Source: MGBC120314 sp051880495 (GTDB taxonomy: Bacteria; Bacillota; Clostridia; Lachnospirales; Lachnospiraceae). From it: a DNA stretch of 64,000 bases. Where the stretch lies: the NCBI GenBank assembly GCA_051880495.1, contig JBJEOB010000163.1:1-64000 (forward strand). The letters are read 5' to 3'. Both the position numbers and the translations under genes were made by a program. Below, one piece after another: positions 41,455-50,537 of the stretch; within the stretch, counting starts at the first letter, position 1; each line of letters opens with the position of its first letter. The notes under the pieces were generated by a model, which was not told the origin of the DNA, did not search any database, and saw nothing but the letters and a program-made list of their open reading frames with translations.

Positions 41455-43461
41455 ATGAGAATCGCATTGACGGGTAATCCAAACAGTGGAAAGACTACGA
41501 TGTATAATGCACTTACAGGAAGAAATGAAAAGGTCGGAAACTGGGCCGGTGTTACCGTAGAAAAAAAGGAAAGCCTGATTAAAAATACTTATTACGACGG
41601 AAAGGAAGAACTGATAGCGGTAGATTTGCCGGGAGCTTATTCTATGTCACCTTTTACTTCTGAAGAGAGCATTACCAGTGCCTATGTAAAAAATGAAAAT
41701 CCTGATGCAATAATTAATATTGTGGATGCTACAAATTTAAGCCGAAGCCTGTTCTTTACAACACAGCTTCTGGAACTTGGAATTCCGGTGGTGGTTGCCC
41801 TGAATAAGAGCGATATTAATGAAAAGAAGGATACACAGATTAATGTATCGCTTTTGTCTGAAAAGCTTGGCTGTCCGGTTATAAAAACGGTATCAACGTC
41901 TTTAGGACATATCGGATTAAAAGAAGTTGTAGAAAAAGCTGCAGCATTAAAGGGTTGTGAACAGAAGGCACCTTATGTGCAGGGTGAGATAGATCTACAT
42001 AATAAGAGTGAAGTAGAGGCTGCCGACAGAAAGCGTTTTGATTTTGTAAAGTCAATTGTTTCCATGGTTGAAACGCGTAAAGTCCTGACTAAAGAAAAAA
42101 ATGGCCAGGATAAAATTGATGCAATTCTTACGAATCCATGGCTTGGAATTCCAATCTTTGCAGTTGTTATGTTTGGTGTGTTTTATATTTCGCAGTCTAC
42201 GGTCGGTACATGGATTGCAGACTGGCTGGTAGGATGGATAGAAACCTTCCAGGAATGGGTTGCAGGCCTTTTAGAAAATGCCAATCCGTTCTTACAGTCA
42301 CTTCTTGTAGATGGCATTATCGGCGGTGTAGGTGCCGTTGTAGGCTTCCTTCCGCTTGTTATGGTTATGTATTTTTTGATTGCCCTTCTGGAAGACTGTG
42401 GCTACATGGCAAGAGCTACGGTAGTTTTGGATCCGATTTTTAAAAGAGTAGGTCTTTCAGGAAAGTCAGTTATTCCTATGGTAATCGGTACCGGATGCGC
42501 TATTCCGGGTATTATGGCATGTCGTACCATTCGTAATGAGAGAGAAAGACGAGCTACAGCCATGCTGACACCGTTTATGCCTTGTGGGGCAAAGCTTCCG
42601 GTTATCGCGTTATTTGTTGGTGCTTTTTTTGCAGATACACCATGGGTAGGAACGTTGATGTATTTTGTAGGTATTATTCTGATTCTGCTTGGAGCATTAC
42701 TGGTAAATGCGATTACAGGATACAAATTCAGAAGCTCCTTCTTTATCATTGAACTTCCTGAATATAAATTTCCAAGCCTTAAAAGAGCAGTAATTTCCAT
42801 GCTGGGAAGAGGTAAAGCATATATTATCAAGGCAGGAACGATTATCCTTGTATGTAATACAATTGTACAGATTATGCAGTCCTTCAACTGGCATTTGCAG
42901 GTAGTAGAGGAAGGAATGGAAAGTACTTCCATTCTTGCGGCCATTGCGTCTCCGATTGCATATCTTTTAGTTCCAATTGTCGGTATTGCAGCATGGCAGC
43001 TTGCAGCGGCAGCAGTAACCGGTTTTATTGCAAAAGAAAATGTAGTAGGTACACTTGCGGTTTGCTATGGCTTAAGTGCTTTCATTGATACGGAAGAACT
43101 GGCATTGGTTGGAGATGGCAATGTTGTTGCATCTGCAATGGCACTTACAAAAGTAGCGGCGCTCAGTTTCCTGATGTTTAACTTATTTACACCTCCATGC
43201 TTTGCAGCACTTGGTGCAATGAATTCGGAAATGCAGAGCAAAAAGTGGTTGTGGGGAGGCATTGCGCTACAATTAGGAACAGGCTATACGGTAGCTTTTC
43301 TGGTATATCAGATTGGTACTTTGATTACAGCAGGCAGACTTGGAAATGGATTTGTTCCGGGACTTATTGCAGTACTTGTTATGGCAGCTGCCGTAGTGGT
43401 AATGATTAACAGAATCAATAAGAAGTTTGAGGCAGAGTACGAATTAAAAAAGGCAGATTGA
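41455..43461 (+). CDS. feoB: Ferrous iron transport protein B
   Basis: 668-residue Fe(II) transporter of the inner membrane. The N-terminal G domain has G1 GNPNSGKTT (residues 7-15), G3 VDLPGAYSMSPFTSEE and G4 NKSD; the membrane part contains two inverted gate repeats with the Cys-bearing VIPMVIGTGCAIPGIMACR and MLTPFMPCGAKLPV, then about eight helices. Length is typical of the single-chain form. GGAGG precedes the start. It forms a unit with feoA upstream and a Cys-rich FeoB-associated gene downstream. Palindromes upstream suggest iron repression. Confidence 0.96.
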   Translation: MRIALTGNPNSGKTTMYNALTGRNEKVGNWAGVTVEKKESLIKNTYYDGKEELIAVDLPGAYSMSPFTSEESITSAYVKNENPDAIINIVDATNLSRSLFFTTQLLELGIPVVVALNKSDINEKKDTQINVSLLSEKLGCPVIKTVSTSLGHIGLKEVVEKAAALKGCEQKAPYVQGEIDLHNKSEVEAADRKRFDFVKSIVSMVETRKVLTKEKNGQDKIDAILTNPWLGIPIFAVVMFGVFYISQSTVGTWIADWLVGWIETFQEWVAGLLENANPFLQSLLVDGIIGGVGAVVGFLPLVMVMYFLIALLEDCGYMARATVVLDPIFKRVGLSGKSVIPMVIGTGCAIPGIMACRTIRNERERRATAMLTPFMPCGAKLPVIALFVGAFFADTPWVGTLMYFVGIILILLGALLVNAITGYKFRSSFFIIELPEYKFPSLKRAVISMLGRGKAYIIKAGTIILVCNTIVQIMQSFNWHLQVVEEGMESTSILAAIASPIAYLLVPIVGIAAWQLAAAAVTGFIAKENVVGTLAVCYGLSAFIDTEELALVGDGNVVASAMALTKVAALSFLMFNLFTPPCFAALGAMNSEMQSKKWLWGGIALQLGTGYTVAFLVYQIGTLITAGRLGNGFVPGLIAVLVMAAAVVVMINRINKKFEAEYELKKAD

Positions 43462-43500
43462 GTTTTATTATTCTAAGGAATCAGTCGGAAAGGAGCGGCG

Positions 43501-43665
43501 ATGGAAAATTTGATTATTCTGGGTATTGTGGTTATTTTAGTAGGTGCAGCAGTTCTTTATATATGGAAAGCAAAGAAGAAGGGCCAAAGATGTATCGGAT
43601 GTCCATCTGCCGGTCACTGTCCCGGCAATGGATGTAAAAAATGTGAAAGGAAAAATGAAACATAA
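43501..43665 (+). CDS. FeoB-associated Cys-rich membrane protein
   Basis: 54-residue protein: one N-terminal membrane helix (LIILGIVVILVGAAVLYIW) and a Cys-rich tail RCIGCPSAGHCPGNGCKKC with five cysteines and a histidine, the pattern of the FeoB-associated Cys-rich family (PF12669). It is 39 nt after feoB with AAAGGAG upstream. Its role in Feo iron uptake, perhaps metal binding at the membrane face, is not defined. Confidence 0.88.
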   Translation: MENLIILGIVVILVGAAVLYIWKAKKKGQRCIGCPSAGHCPGNGCKKCERKNET

Positions 43666-43672
43666 ATTTCCG

Positions 43673-43701
43673 TTGATGAAATGTATTATATGATTTATAA
43701 T
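43673..43701 (+). promoter_or_regulatory. uraA-upp promoter
   Basis: TTGATG, 17-nt spacer, TATAAT, 30 nt before the uraA start. No PyrR attenuator fits in the short leader. Confidence 0.75.
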
Positions 43702-43730
43702 TAATACAAATAAATTTAACGGAGGCTATT

Positions 43731-45146
43731 ATGGAACCAAAGACTATTGAACCAATACGCGATGCCAGAAAACTTGGCAAAGCAAAGATGCTGATTTTAG
43801 GTCTTCAGCATATGTTTGCCATGTTTGGAGCTACAATTCTTGTTCCGATTCTGGTATCGGGATATTTTCAGGCAGCATGTGGTGAGGAACTTACAAGAGG
43901 ACTGTCTGTATCTGTAACACTTTTCTGTGCAGGTGTCGGTACACTTATATTCCATCTGTGTACTAAGCTGAAGGTACCTGCATTCTTAGGATCATCATTC
44001 GCTTTCCTCGGAGGATTCTACACAGTAGCAAATCTTAATACAGGAATGTATGCAGGAATGTCAGTTAATGATAAGGCGGCATATGCATGTGGTGGTATTT
44101 TTATTGCAGGCCTGCTTTATTTTGTACTTGCTTTAATTATTAAGCTCGTAGGTGTTAACCGCGTTATGCGTTTCCTTCCACCGGTGGTAACGGGACCTAT
44201 AATTATCTGTATTGGTCTTTCACTGGCAGGTTCAGCAATATCCAATGCATCAACTAACTGGCTTCTGGCATTCGTTGCACTGGCTGTCATTATTATATTT
44301 AATATATGGGGCAAAGGATTATTTAAGATTATTCCGATACTGATGGGTGTTGTTATTTCTTATGTGTTTGCGGCTATTCTTCATGCAGCAGGCGTTCATA
44401 ATCCTGATGGCTCAGCAATTCTAAATTTCTCAGCAATTGCTTCTTCGGCATGGGTTGGAATTCCTAATTTTCAGTTATTAAAATTTGATATTACATCAAT
44501 CCTTGTTATGGCACCAATTGCTATAGCAACCATGATGGAGCATATTGGAGATATGTCTGCAATATCAGCATCAGTTGAAGAAAATTACCTTGCTGATCCG
44601 GGACTTCACAGAACACTTATCGGTGATGGTCTTGCAACAGCATTTGCAGGTGCAATTGGCGGACCTGCTAATACAACATATGGCGAGAATACAGGTGTAC
44701 TTGAATTATCCAAGGTTTATGATCCAAGGGTAATCAGAATAGCAGCGGTATTTGCCATAATTCTTTCTTTCATACCTAAGTTTTCTTCTGTTATTTCAAC
44801 TATGCCGACAGCAATTATCGGTGGTGTTTCTTTCATGCTTTATGGTATGATTTCGGCTATTGGCGTTAGAAATGTGGTTGAGAATAAGGTTGACCTTACT
44901 AAGTCAAGAAATCTTATCATCGCAGGTGTAATATTTGTATGTGGACTTGGTTTCGGAAACGGACTTACATTTACAATCGGTTCAACATCAATTACATTAA
45001 CTGCTCTTGCAATTGCAGCTATTGCAGGTATTCTTCTTAATGCAATATTGCCGGGAAATGATTACGAGTTTGGAAAGAACCCGGCAGGAGATGGCAGCCG
45101 TGGTATATATGTGATGAATACAGACAACGGAGGTAGCAGTAAATGA
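43731..45146 (+). CDS. uraA: Uracil permease (NCS2 family)
   Basis: 471-residue membrane symporter importing uracil. Family features are the LGLQHMFAMFGATILVPIL start with the conserved QH, FLGSSFAFLGG, LPPVVTGPIIICIGLSL, and the transport-site region VMAPIAIATMMEHIGD followed by GGPANTTYGEN. About 14 helices with a 7+7 inverted repeat. The start has GGAGG. The stop overlaps the upp start (ATGA), so uptake and phosphoribosylation of uracil are translationally coupled, a salvage operon. Confidence 0.94.
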   Translation: MEPKTIEPIRDARKLGKAKMLILGLQHMFAMFGATILVPILVSGYFQAACGEELTRGLSVSVTLFCAGVGTLIFHLCTKLKVPAFLGSSFAFLGGFYTVANLNTGMYAGMSVNDKAAYACGGIFIAGLLYFVLALIIKLVGVNRVMRFLPPVVTGPIIICIGLSLAGSAISNASTNWLLAFVALAVIIIFNIWGKGLFKIIPILMGVVISYVFAAILHAAGVHNPDGSAILNFSAIASSAWVGIPNFQLLKFDITSILVMAPIAIATMMEHIGDMSAISASVEENYLADPGLHRTLIGDGLATAFAGAIGGPANTTYGENTGVLELSKVYDPRVIRIAAVFAIILSFIPKFSSVISTMPTAIIGGVSFMLYGMISAIGVRNVVENKVDLTKSRNLIIAGVIFVCGLGFGNGLTFTIGSTSITLTALAIAAIAGILLNAILPGNDYEFGKNPAGDGSRGIYVMNTDNGGSSK

Positions 45147-45790
45147 TGGATTTTGAAAAAGAGGAGAATATTACAATATTCAAGCACCCGCTTATTCAGC
45201 ATAAGATATCGCTTTTAAGAGACAAGAGAACAGGAACTAATGAGTTTAGAAAGCTTGTAGAAGAGATAGCAATGCTTGAAGGTTTCGAGGCATTATATGA
45301 CCTTCCGGTAGAAGATGTTGAGATTGAGACTCCGATTGAAAAATGCATGACACCTATGATTGCAGGACGAAAGCTTGCTATTGTACCGATTCTTCGTGCA
45401 GGACTCGGAATGGTACCTGGGGTTCTTTCATTAGTGCCGACTGCCAAGGTAGGACATATCGGTATGTATCGTGATGAAGAGACTCATGAGCCTGTTCCGT
45501 ATTACTGCAAGCTGCCACATCCTATTGAGGAGAGAACGATTGTGGTTACAGACCCGATGCTTGCTACAGGCGGTTCGGCGGTTGATGCCATCGACCAGAT
45601 TAAAAAGGTTGGCGGAAAACAGATTAAATTCATGTGTATAATAGCTGCGCCTGAAGGTCTTAAACGACTTCACGAAGCTCATCCGGACGTTCAGATTTAT
45701 GTAGGTCATCTTGACAGGGAACTCAATAAAGATGCTTATATTTGTCCTGGTCTTGGAGATGCGGGAGACAGAATTTTTGGAACAAAATAA
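45143..45790 (+). CDS. upp: Uracil phosphoribosyltransferase
   Basis: Makes UMP from uracil and PRPP. 215 residues. Signatures: FKHPLIQHKISLLRD, ILRAGLGMVPG, the PRPP-binding VVTDPMLATGGSAVDAI, and the C-terminal ICPGLGDAGDRIFGTK uracil loop. It starts inside the uraA stop (ATG 45143, a second ATG at 45146) with GGAGG upstream. Coupled to uraA for salvage. Confidence 0.96.
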   Translation: MMDFEKEENITIFKHPLIQHKISLLRDKRTGTNEFRKLVEEIAMLEGFEALYDLPVEDVEIETPIEKCMTPMIAGRKLAIVPILRAGLGMVPGVLSLVPTAKVGHIGMYRDEETHEPVPYYCKLPHPIEERTIVVTDPMLATGGSAVDAIDQIKKVGGKQIKFMCIIAAPEGLKRLHEAHPDVQIYVGHLDRELNKDAYICPGLGDAGDRIFGTK

Positions 45791-45805
45791 TTAATGATAA
45801 TTGTT

Positions 45806-45826
45806 GGCGGCTCAGTTTGAGCCGCC
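45806..45826 (+). terminator. Hairpin after upp
   Basis: Perfect 9-bp GC-rich stem GGCGGCTCA/TGAGCCGCC, but the tail is only weakly T-rich, so termination may be partial. Confidence 0.5.
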
Positions 45827-45847
45827 ATTGTTATAAGGGGTAATACT

Positions 45848-46591
45848 ATGTCTGTCTGGAATCCATGGAGAGGCTGCAAAAAATGCAGTGAAGGATGCCT
45901 TTATTGTTATATTCATAAAGGTGATGCAAAGCGCAATGTAAATACTGCTGATATAATAAAAACAAAAGATTTCACAAAACCGGTGGTTCGTCTTAAAAAT
46001 GGGAATTATAAAATGAAAGCGGGAGTAGTTTACACCTGCTTTTCTACGGATTTCCTAATTGAGGAAGCAGACGAATGGAGGTGTGAATGCTGGAAGATGA
46101 TTAAGGAGCGGCAGGATTGTACTTTTTTATTTCTTACAAAACGAATTGAGCGATTTATGGAGTGCATTCCTGATGACTGGGGTACGGGTTATGAAAATGT
46201 TGTGGTGTGCTGTACCATTGAGAATCAGAAGAATGCGGATTATAAGCTTGGGTTATTTTGCAGACTGCCAATAAAACATAAGTGTATAACCGCCCAGCCG
46301 TTGCTTGAGAGGATAGATATAGAAAAATATCTTGATGATATCGAGCTTGTTGTTGTAGGCGGAGAATCGGATTATAATGCCAGACCGCTCGATTATTCGT
46401 GGGTACTTGATATAAGAGAGCAATGTGTACGCAAAAATGTATCATTTGAATTCAGACAATGTGGAACGCATTTTATTAAAGATGGCAGGAAATATAAGAT
46501 ACAGACAAAGGATTTGTGCAGTCAGGCAAAAAAAGCGGGTATTAACTATATGGCTTATAAAAATAACGTCGCACAACAGGAAAATAAATGA
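45848..46591 (+). CDS. DUF5131 family protein (radical-SAM-like, phage Gp37/Gp68 type)
   Basis: 247-residue protein. The N-terminus has NPWRGCKKCSEGCLYCYIHKG, a Cys triad in C-x3-C-x3-C-x2-C spacing like radical SAM iron-sulfur proteins. Blocks FLFLTKRIERF, VVCCTIENQ, CITAQPLLERI and VVVGGESDYNARPLDYSWV follow, as in DUF5131. Members are common in phages and plasmids; the reaction is unknown. It lies 49 nt before a Lon-like AAA+ gene in the same orientation. Possible co-transcription is suggested by spacing alone. Confidence 0.82.
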   Translation: MSVWNPWRGCKKCSEGCLYCYIHKGDAKRNVNTADIIKTKDFTKPVVRLKNGNYKMKAGVVYTCFSTDFLIEEADEWRCECWKMIKERQDCTFLFLTKRIERFMECIPDDWGTGYENVVVCCTIENQKNADYKLGLFCRLPIKHKCITAQPLLERIDIEKYLDDIELVVVGGESDYNARPLDYSWVLDIREQCVRKNVSFEFRQCGTHFIKDGRKYKIQTKDLCSQAKKAGINYMAYKNNVAQQENK

Positions 46592-46640
46592 TATAATTAT
46601 CATATATTATAAATTTTGAATACTTATGGAGAATAAAAAT

Positions 46641-48128
46641 ATGCCGGTTTTTGATTTTAAAAATTCACCTGATGAAAAAAAGGAAGCAGAGTGTACATAT
46701 ACTACATTTGCATCAAATGAGAGTAAAGCAACAGTAGAACATCCAATCCTGATTCTCGACAACGGAATGGGACAGTGGGAACATCATTCTGTTGGTCATT
46801 TTGCAAGTCCGATGAAAAAAACAACATTTGATTTTGACGGGAAACAGGGCTCAGGCAGTGCGGATATTCTGCGTGTTGATTCAAGGTTTGTGAGCTTGAT
46901 TAAGTGGCTTGGTGAGAGCCATATTAAGGTGAGGCTGTCCGGCGAGAATAAAGAAGACGGATATTATGTGTACAGGATTCGTGAGGTGGCATTTGGCGGT
47001 GGAACAAGACTGTCTGCTGAGGATGGCTTCCTCCAGTTTATGATTGAGAGGCTGCTTGAGAGTAATCCGCCATCGGAACATGAAAAGGAGCAGGAGGATG
47101 TTGATGAATATGGCGATGATATGCGGCTTACAAGCATACAGAGCATATCGGATTTTATTACCTGCGCAGGAAAAACTCTGCCTGAGAATATCCAGGTATG
47201 GGCAAGGAGAAATATGGCAGTAGCAAGATCCAATGAGGTGTCACAGGAAGAACGTCGTCATGCACAGAGAGCACTGTCTATAATGACCAATATCAAATGG
47301 AAGAGTAATTATTTTGAAGCAATTGACCCGAAGGAGGCAAGAAGAATTCTCGACGAGGAATTGTACGGAATGGAAACGGTTAAGCAGAGAATAATTGAAA
47401 CTATTATACAGATTAACCGTACACATACGCTTCCGGCATACGGAATGCTTCTTGTAGGTCCTGCAGGAACCGGAAAATCGCAGATTGCTTATGCGGTTGC
47501 AAGAATACTTAAGCTTCCGTGGATGACACTTGACATGAGTTCAATAAATGACCCTGAACAGCTTACAGGAAGCTCAAGAGTATATGCCAATGCCAAACCG
47601 GGCATAATCATGGAGGCATTTTCAATTGCCGGTGAGTCTAATCTTGTATTTATCATAAATGAGCTGGATAAAGCCAATTCAGGTAAGGGCAACGGTAATC
47701 CGGCGGATGTTCTTTTGACGCTTCTTGATAATCTTGGATTTACGGATAATTATATGGAATGCATGATTCCGACTGTAGGCGTATATCCGATTGCAACAGC
47801 CAATGATAAAAGCCAGATTAGTGCGCCGCTTATGTCACGATTTGCCGTTATTGATATTCCGGATTATACAACAGAAGAAAAAAAGATTATTTTTTCGAAG
47901 TTTGCGCTGCCGAAGATTTTGAAACGAATGAGTATGAAAGAGGAAGAATGCCGGGTTACGGAAGATGCAGTGGATGTTATTGTTGAAAAATGTGACGGGA
48001 CGACAGGTATCCGTGATATTGAACAGGCGGCAGAACATATTGCTGCAAACGCACTTTACCAGATTGAAGTAGACCATGTTAAGAGTGTTTTATTTGATGC
48101 TGAAATGGTAAGAAAATTATTAAGCTGA
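46641..48128 (+). CDS. Lon-like AAA+ ATPase without protease domain
   Basis: 495-residue protein. Residues about 240-490 closely follow the AAA+ module of Lon: ELYGMETVKQRIIETII, Walker A GPAGTGKS (273-280), SSINDPEQLTGSSRVYANAKPG, a sensor region, and GTTGIRDIEQAAEHIAANAL. The Walker B is VFIINELDKA, with Asn340 in place of the usual Asp before E341. The N-terminal 230 residues are not Lon-like and unrecognised; no Ser-Lys protease domain follows. ATG 46641 has GGAG upstream; the 46626 ATG has none. Probably an unfoldase or remodelling ATPase with its own substrate domain; DUF5131 is next door. Confidence 0.75.
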   Translation: MPVFDFKNSPDEKKEAECTYTTFASNESKATVEHPILILDNGMGQWEHHSVGHFASPMKKTTFDFDGKQGSGSADILRVDSRFVSLIKWLGESHIKVRLSGENKEDGYYVYRIREVAFGGGTRLSAEDGFLQFMIERLLESNPPSEHEKEQEDVDEYGDDMRLTSIQSISDFITCAGKTLPENIQVWARRNMAVARSNEVSQEERRHAQRALSIMTNIKWKSNYFEAIDPKEARRILDEELYGMETVKQRIIETIIQINRTHTLPAYGMLLVGPAGTGKSQIAYAVARILKLPWMTLDMSSINDPEQLTGSSRVYANAKPGIIMEAFSIAGESNLVFIINELDKANSGKGNGNPADVLLTLLDNLGFTDNYMECMIPTVGVYPIATANDKSQISAPLMSRFAVIDIPDYTTEEKKIIFSKFALPKILKRMSMKEEECRVTEDAVDVIVEKCDGTTGIRDIEQAAEHIAANALYQIEVDHVKSVLFDAEMVRKLLS

Positions 48129-48146
48129 TAATAGTTTTACTTGGTG

Positions 48147-48175
48147 TTGAGTAACAGGATTTTTTCTGATATAAT
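48147..48175 (+). promoter_or_regulatory. Promoter of the GGDEF/EAL gene
   Basis: TTGAGT, 17-nt spacer, TATAAT, 47 nt before the start codon. Confidence 0.75.
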
Positions 48176-48222
48176 ATTTTTATAATATATAATTACTTGT
48201 TTTTACAAAGGGGTGAATAAAA

Positions 48223-50499
48223 ATGCAGATTACATTATCGTGTGTTATATTGTGTTTAATGTTAATTATTGCTTTTTTATATTTCATCATTGGAAAAGTA
48301 CATATGACAGAGAGTATAAAGAGACTCCGTTATACGATTGTGGCTGTTGAATTTATACTTGTATCTGAGATTGCAATACTTCTTGTCAGGGAACGTCAGG
48401 CTGCATTCCTTGCATTTACAATGTATTATATTTCAATGGCATGGTTAGTTTTTTCCATGTTCCGTTTTGGAACTGCTCATGCCGGATATGGCAAGGTTAT
48501 ATTTTATAAGGTTCCTTTTTTCTGGGTCACTGTATTAGAGACTATTGTCCTGATATGGGGCTATTTTTCTAAAGAAATTTTTACGATTACACACATCAGG
48601 TGGTTTAACAATTCAATTTGGGCTTCCAGAAGATTTCCGATCTTTTTTGTATATACGATAACATGTATTGTGATATTATCGGTTGTGCTGATAATACTGG
48701 CACTTGCAACAGTAAAGAGTGCCAAATTGTATCGCCCAAAATATTTCAGTGTCCTTTGCGTATTATTCTTTGTGACTGTATTTTATTGTGTGGCACTTTA
48801 TAAAGAACAGCCGCTTGTTGTTCCGGTGCTTTGCTTTGGAGTAGCTGAAATAGTTATAATTTATATGGCTGTATTTTACGCACCAAAGAGACTTACTCAG
48901 AAGGCGTTATTGTTTGCTGCTGATAAGCTTAATGATGGAATAATTTTATATGATGATGAACACCATTTAAAGTTTGTGACAGAAAGCTTTTGTCAGGTTT
49001 TTCATATTACGGATGAAGAAATGCTTGAGGATGAGGAACTGTTCCGAAAACGGGTGTTTGAAGAGGCAGATGTGGAGAATGCATGGAACGGACGGGTTAA
49101 AGAAGTTCAGTCAGGCAGTCAGAAGCGTTATTATGAAATACAAAATAAGGAATTGGATGATGAAGTTAAATCTGTTGGAACTGTTTATTGGATTAAGGAT
49201 GTAACGGAAGCTATTGATAATTACGAAGAAATGGTACGACGTGCTAATTTTGATGAACTTACCGGAATTTATAATGAAGCTCATTTTTATGAAACGTCGG
49301 AGAAAGTACTGAAAGAAAATCCGGATACGGATTTTGTAATGATTTGTTCAAATGTTGATAAATTTAGATTTTTCAGGGAACTGTTTGGCAAAGAAAAAGC
49401 ACAGGACTATATTGTTCAGACGGCAATGGCATTAAAGAATGGATTGTCCCAAATTCCGTTATGCAGGTACGGTAGAATTGCTGAAGATACTTTCTATGTT
49501 ATGATGCCTAAGAAGTATTTTAAGGAAAGTGATTTAATACAGGCAGTTGATAATGTTACCTCCATGTATAATACAAATAATTATAATCTTTTTGTAAGAC
49601 TTGGCGTTTATGAAATCCAGGATAAAAATGCAACAATGGCGTCTATTTGTAATCGTGCTTCAATTGCATGTGATGTTCAAAGGTATGATTACCGCAAGAG
49701 ATTGTCGTGGTTTGATGAAGATGCCCAGAACGAGGCAATGCGCGAAGAAAGATATAATGCAGAGCTGACTGGTGCGATTGCGAATGGAGATATTACGATT
49801 TATCTTCAGCCACAGATGGACAGTGAAGGCAAAATTATTGGTGCAGAAGCTCTGGCACGCTGGATTCATAAAGAAGACGGAGTTATACCTCCGGCAAAAT
49901 TTATTCCTTTATTTGAAAAGAATGGTCGCATCACGGACCTTGATATGCATATATGGAGACTTGCATGCCGGAAATTGAGAGAGTGGAAGGATAAAGGACG
50001 TACAGATCTTTACATTTCGGTGAATATTTCGGCAAAGGATTTATATGAATTAGATATTTATGATGTATATATGAATCTGATAAATGAATATGGAATTGAT
50101 CCGGGAAATCTTAAGCTGGAGATTACTGAATCTGCAATTACTAATGATTTAAGACAACATATTTCCTTAATAACGCGGTTGCAGAAGGCGGGTTTTGAGG
50201 TCGAAATGGACGATTTCGGAAGTGCGTATTCTTCATTTAACATGTTGAAGGATTTGTGTGTTGATGTATTAAAAATTGATATGAAGTTCTTAGGTGAGAC
50301 TGAAAATGTTGAGCGAAGCCAGGATATTCTGTGCAGTATAGTCGATTTGTCAAAGAAACTTGAAATGAAGACTGTCGCAGAAGGAGTGGAGACAGAAGGA
50401 CAATATGAATTTTTAAGGGAAACAGGATGTGATATTTACCAGGGCTATTATTTTTCAAAACCTATATCAACAGAAGAATTTGAGAAAAAATATTTTTAG
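48223..50499 (+). CDS. Membrane GGDEF/EAL protein, probable c-di-GMP phosphodiesterase
   Basis: 758-residue protein. Residues 1-220 contain about seven membrane helices as a sensor, then a PAS-like region (about 225-330), a degenerate GGDEF domain with RIAEDTF (418-424) in place of RxGGDEF, and a C-terminal EAL domain starting AEALARW (E542). The EAL catalytic residues look intact: SVNISAKDL, LEITESA, MDDFGSAYSS, LKIDMKF, AEGVETEGQ. So c-di-GMP breakdown is predicted and synthesis is not. It is transcribed toward an orphan extracellular binding-protein gene, which could feed it ligand. The start has AAAGGGGTG. Confidence 0.88.
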   Translation: MQITLSCVILCLMLIIAFLYFIIGKVHMTESIKRLRYTIVAVEFILVSEIAILLVRERQAAFLAFTMYYISMAWLVFSMFRFGTAHAGYGKVIFYKVPFFWVTVLETIVLIWGYFSKEIFTITHIRWFNNSIWASRRFPIFFVYTITCIVILSVVLIILALATVKSAKLYRPKYFSVLCVLFFVTVFYCVALYKEQPLVVPVLCFGVAEIVIIYMAVFYAPKRLTQKALLFAADKLNDGIILYDDEHHLKFVTESFCQVFHITDEEMLEDEELFRKRVFEEADVENAWNGRVKEVQSGSQKRYYEIQNKELDDEVKSVGTVYWIKDVTEAIDNYEEMVRRANFDELTGIYNEAHFYETSEKVLKENPDTDFVMICSNVDKFRFFRELFGKEKAQDYIVQTAMALKNGLSQIPLCRYGRIAEDTFYVMMPKKYFKESDLIQAVDNVTSMYNTNNYNLFVRLGVYEIQDKNATMASICNRASIACDVQRYDYRKRLSWFDEDAQNEAMREERYNAELTGAIANGDITIYLQPQMDSEGKIIGAEALARWIHKEDGVIPPAKFIPLFEKNGRITDLDMHIWRLACRKLREWKDKGRTDLYISVNISAKDLYELDIYDVYMNLINEYGIDPGNLKLEITESAITNDLRQHISLITRLQKAGFEVEMDDFGSAYSSFNMLKDLCVDVLKIDMKFLGETENVERSQDILCSIVDLSKKLEMKTVAEGVETEGQYEFLRETGCDIYQGYYFSKPISTEEFEKKYF

Positions 50500-50512
50500 A
50501 AATACATAATAA

Positions 50513-50537
50513 AAAGGGGCTGTCGCAGCCCCTTTAT
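50513..50537. terminator. Bidirectional terminator between EAL and solute-binding genes
   Basis: AAAGGGGCTG/CAGCCCCTTT with a 3-nt loop, A-rich before and T-containing after; serves both convergent genes. Confidence 0.85.
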
